This document shows, piece after piece, positions 63,202-64,000 of a DNA stretch of 64,000 nt. Positions within the stretch are counted from its first letter, which is position 1; every line of letters starts with the position of its first letter. The notes under the pieces are model-generated. The model saw only the letters and a list, made by a program, of their open reading frames with translations, was not told where the DNA came from and did no database searches. Position numbers and translations under genes: made by a program. Source of the stretch: Tateyamaria sp. Alg231-49 (GTDB lineage Bacteria; Pseudomonadota; Alphaproteobacteria; Rhodobacterales; Rhodobacteraceae); assembly GCF_900143535.1 (NCBI RefSeq), contig NZ_FRFA01000002.1, positions 310,001-374,000 of the forward strand. Reading direction: 5' to 3'.

Positions 63202-64000
63202 TCAACGTTCCTTTACGTAGGGTTCGCCGCCGGCTCGTGGTGGGATTGCCTTGCCAACGAATCCAGCCAGAATGACCACCGTCAGGATGTAGGGGAGCGC
63301 GTCCAGCAACTGGACCTGTACTTTGAACCCAAGCGCGCCTTCGATAATGTCTGGGCGCAAGGCGATGGCCTGCAGGTATCCAAACAGTAATGTGGCCCAC
63401 AGCGCGTGCCACGGGCGCCACTTGGCAAAGATCAGAGCCGCCAGTGCGATGAACCCGCGACCTGCAGTCATGTCCTTCACAAATCCAGCTTGCAGACCTG
63501 TGGCAAGGTACGCTCCTGCAAGGCCGCACAGGATCCCGCAGATGCCCACGGCGGCAAAACGCAAGCCAACCACGGAGACACCCGCCGTATCGACCGCTGC
63601 CGGGTTTTCTCCCACCGCCCGCAGGCGCAAGCCAAAGCGGGTGCGAAACAGGATGTACCACGTGCCCGGCACACAGAGCAGCGCCACATAGACAAGGATC
63701 GAGTGGCCCGAGATCAATTCCGCATAGATCGGCCCGAAAACGGGCACCGTGCTGAGGGCATCGGCAAAGGGCAGGGTGATTGGTTCGAACCGTCCTCCGC
63801 CGATCAGGGACGGAGTGCGCCCGCCTTGCTGAAACCAGCTTTGCGCAATGAGAACGGTTAGGCCAGCGGCGAGGAAATTGATCGCGACACCTGAGATTAG
63901 CTGGTTGCCTCGAAAGGTGATCGAAGCAAGGCCGTGTACTGCTGAAAGCACCAGAGACGCCCCAATGCCGGCCAGCAGCCCGATCCAGACTGACCCGGTG
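63202..64000 (-). CDS. ABC transporter permease of simple-sugar/nucleoside type (5' part missing)
   Basis: The C-terminal 265 codons of an integral-membrane permease; the frame stays open to the window edge (64000), so the real start is outside. Topology shows about seven helices. TRFGLRLRAVGENPAAVDTAGVSVV is the cytoplasmic loop that contacts the ATPase, as in BmpD/YufQ and related nucleoside/ribose permeases. A matching ATPase and second permease are expected on the far side. The substrate (nucleoside or sugar) is inferred. Confidence 0.85.
   Translation of the reverse strand, partial: TGSVWIGLLAGIGASLVLSAVHGLASITFRGNQLISGVAINFLAAGLTVLIAQSWFQQGGRTPSLIGGGRFEPITLPFADALSTVPVFGPIYAELISGHSILVYVALLCVPGTWYILFRTRFGLRLRAVGENPAAVDTAGVSVVGLRFAAVGICGILCGLAGAYLATGLQAGFVKDMTAGRGFIALAALIFAKWRPWHALWATLLFGYLQAIALRPDIIEGALGFKVQVQLLDALPYILTVVILAGFVGKAIPPRAGGEPYVKER

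Overview
The window is chromosomal DNA from a marine-type alphaproteobacterium of the Rhodobacteraceae (Roseobacter group). The evidence is the gene set and order. It includes a mdh / sucC-sucD-sucA-sucB-lpd cluster and a separate sdhCDAB cluster, a class II ribonucleotide reductase, and a short catalytic HisG. It also has four ethylmalonyl-CoA (EMC) pathway genes, an HvrA-type H-NS protein, lineage families such as DUF1489, DUF1194, TIGR02302 and TIGR02186, two VPLPA-CTERM secreted proteins, and a LuxR/LuxI locus. I see no rRNA, tRNA, CRISPR array, insertion sequence or prophage. Most of the window is well-packed housekeeping DNA with a few decaying or accessory patches.

Layout. 1-3.8 kb: end of hisG, a cysteine-dioxygenase-like cupin, a DUF4105 membrane protein, a VPLPA-CTERM protein and DUF1489. 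3.8-8.6 kb: nrdJ with tandem NrdR-like boxes, an LpxR-like outer-membrane protein and a Hint-domain protein. 8.7-10.6 kb: a small gene divergent from an HxlR regulator, then a TlpA-like thioredoxin. 10.6-19 kb: argH, a small lipoprotein, DUF2834, two tandem ATP-grasp enzymes, lysA and a TIGR02302 protein. 19-23.5 kb: a zinc-ribbon protein, ftsE-ftsX-plsC-PPOX and a fasciclin lipoprotein. 23.5-33.9 kb (minus strand): an unassigned structured stretch, then in map order lpdA, MAPEG, sucB, sucA, DUF805, sucD, a hypothetical exported protein and sucC. 34-36.3 kb: a glycosyltransferase pseudogene, a gene remnant with an 18-bp tandem duplication and the second VPLPA-CTERM gene. 36.4-43.8 kb: mdh, a TSUP transporter, a CoA-ester lyase, NnrU, DUF1737, mesaconyl-CoA hydratase, an M20 amidohydrolase and DUF1194. 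43.8-50.2 kb: sdhC, sdhD, sdhA, a sulfotransferase-like gene, a lipoprotein, an exported protein, sdhB and an aquaporin. 50.2-58 kb: DUF1989, deoD, H-NS, ethylmalonyl-CoA mutase, a membrane protein, an acyltransferase and crotonyl-CoA carboxylase/reductase. 58-64 kb: luxR, a frameshifted luxI, a RecD-like helicase, a TIGR02186/TauE-SafE pair and the start of an ABC permease.

How the genes fit together. The core theme is central carbon flow: the oxoglutarate-to-malate part of the TCA cycle plus EMC-pathway steps (Ccr, Ecm, Mch, a Mcl-type lyase) that feed acetyl-CoA carbon into it. Both TCA operons, sdhCDAB and sucCDAB-lpd, have the same unusual upstream element: two copies of GTGATCAC with starts exactly 21 bp apart, inside a longer inverted repeat. 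I infer a shared operator that would co-regulate them.

The other leading observations are the tandem NrdR boxes at nrdJ, the tandem ATP-grasp pair between argH and lysA, the luxI frameshift, the two-stop glycosyltransferase pseudogene, and the hairpin-rich stretch downstream of lpdA. All functional names rest on family recognition by eye; no database search was possible.
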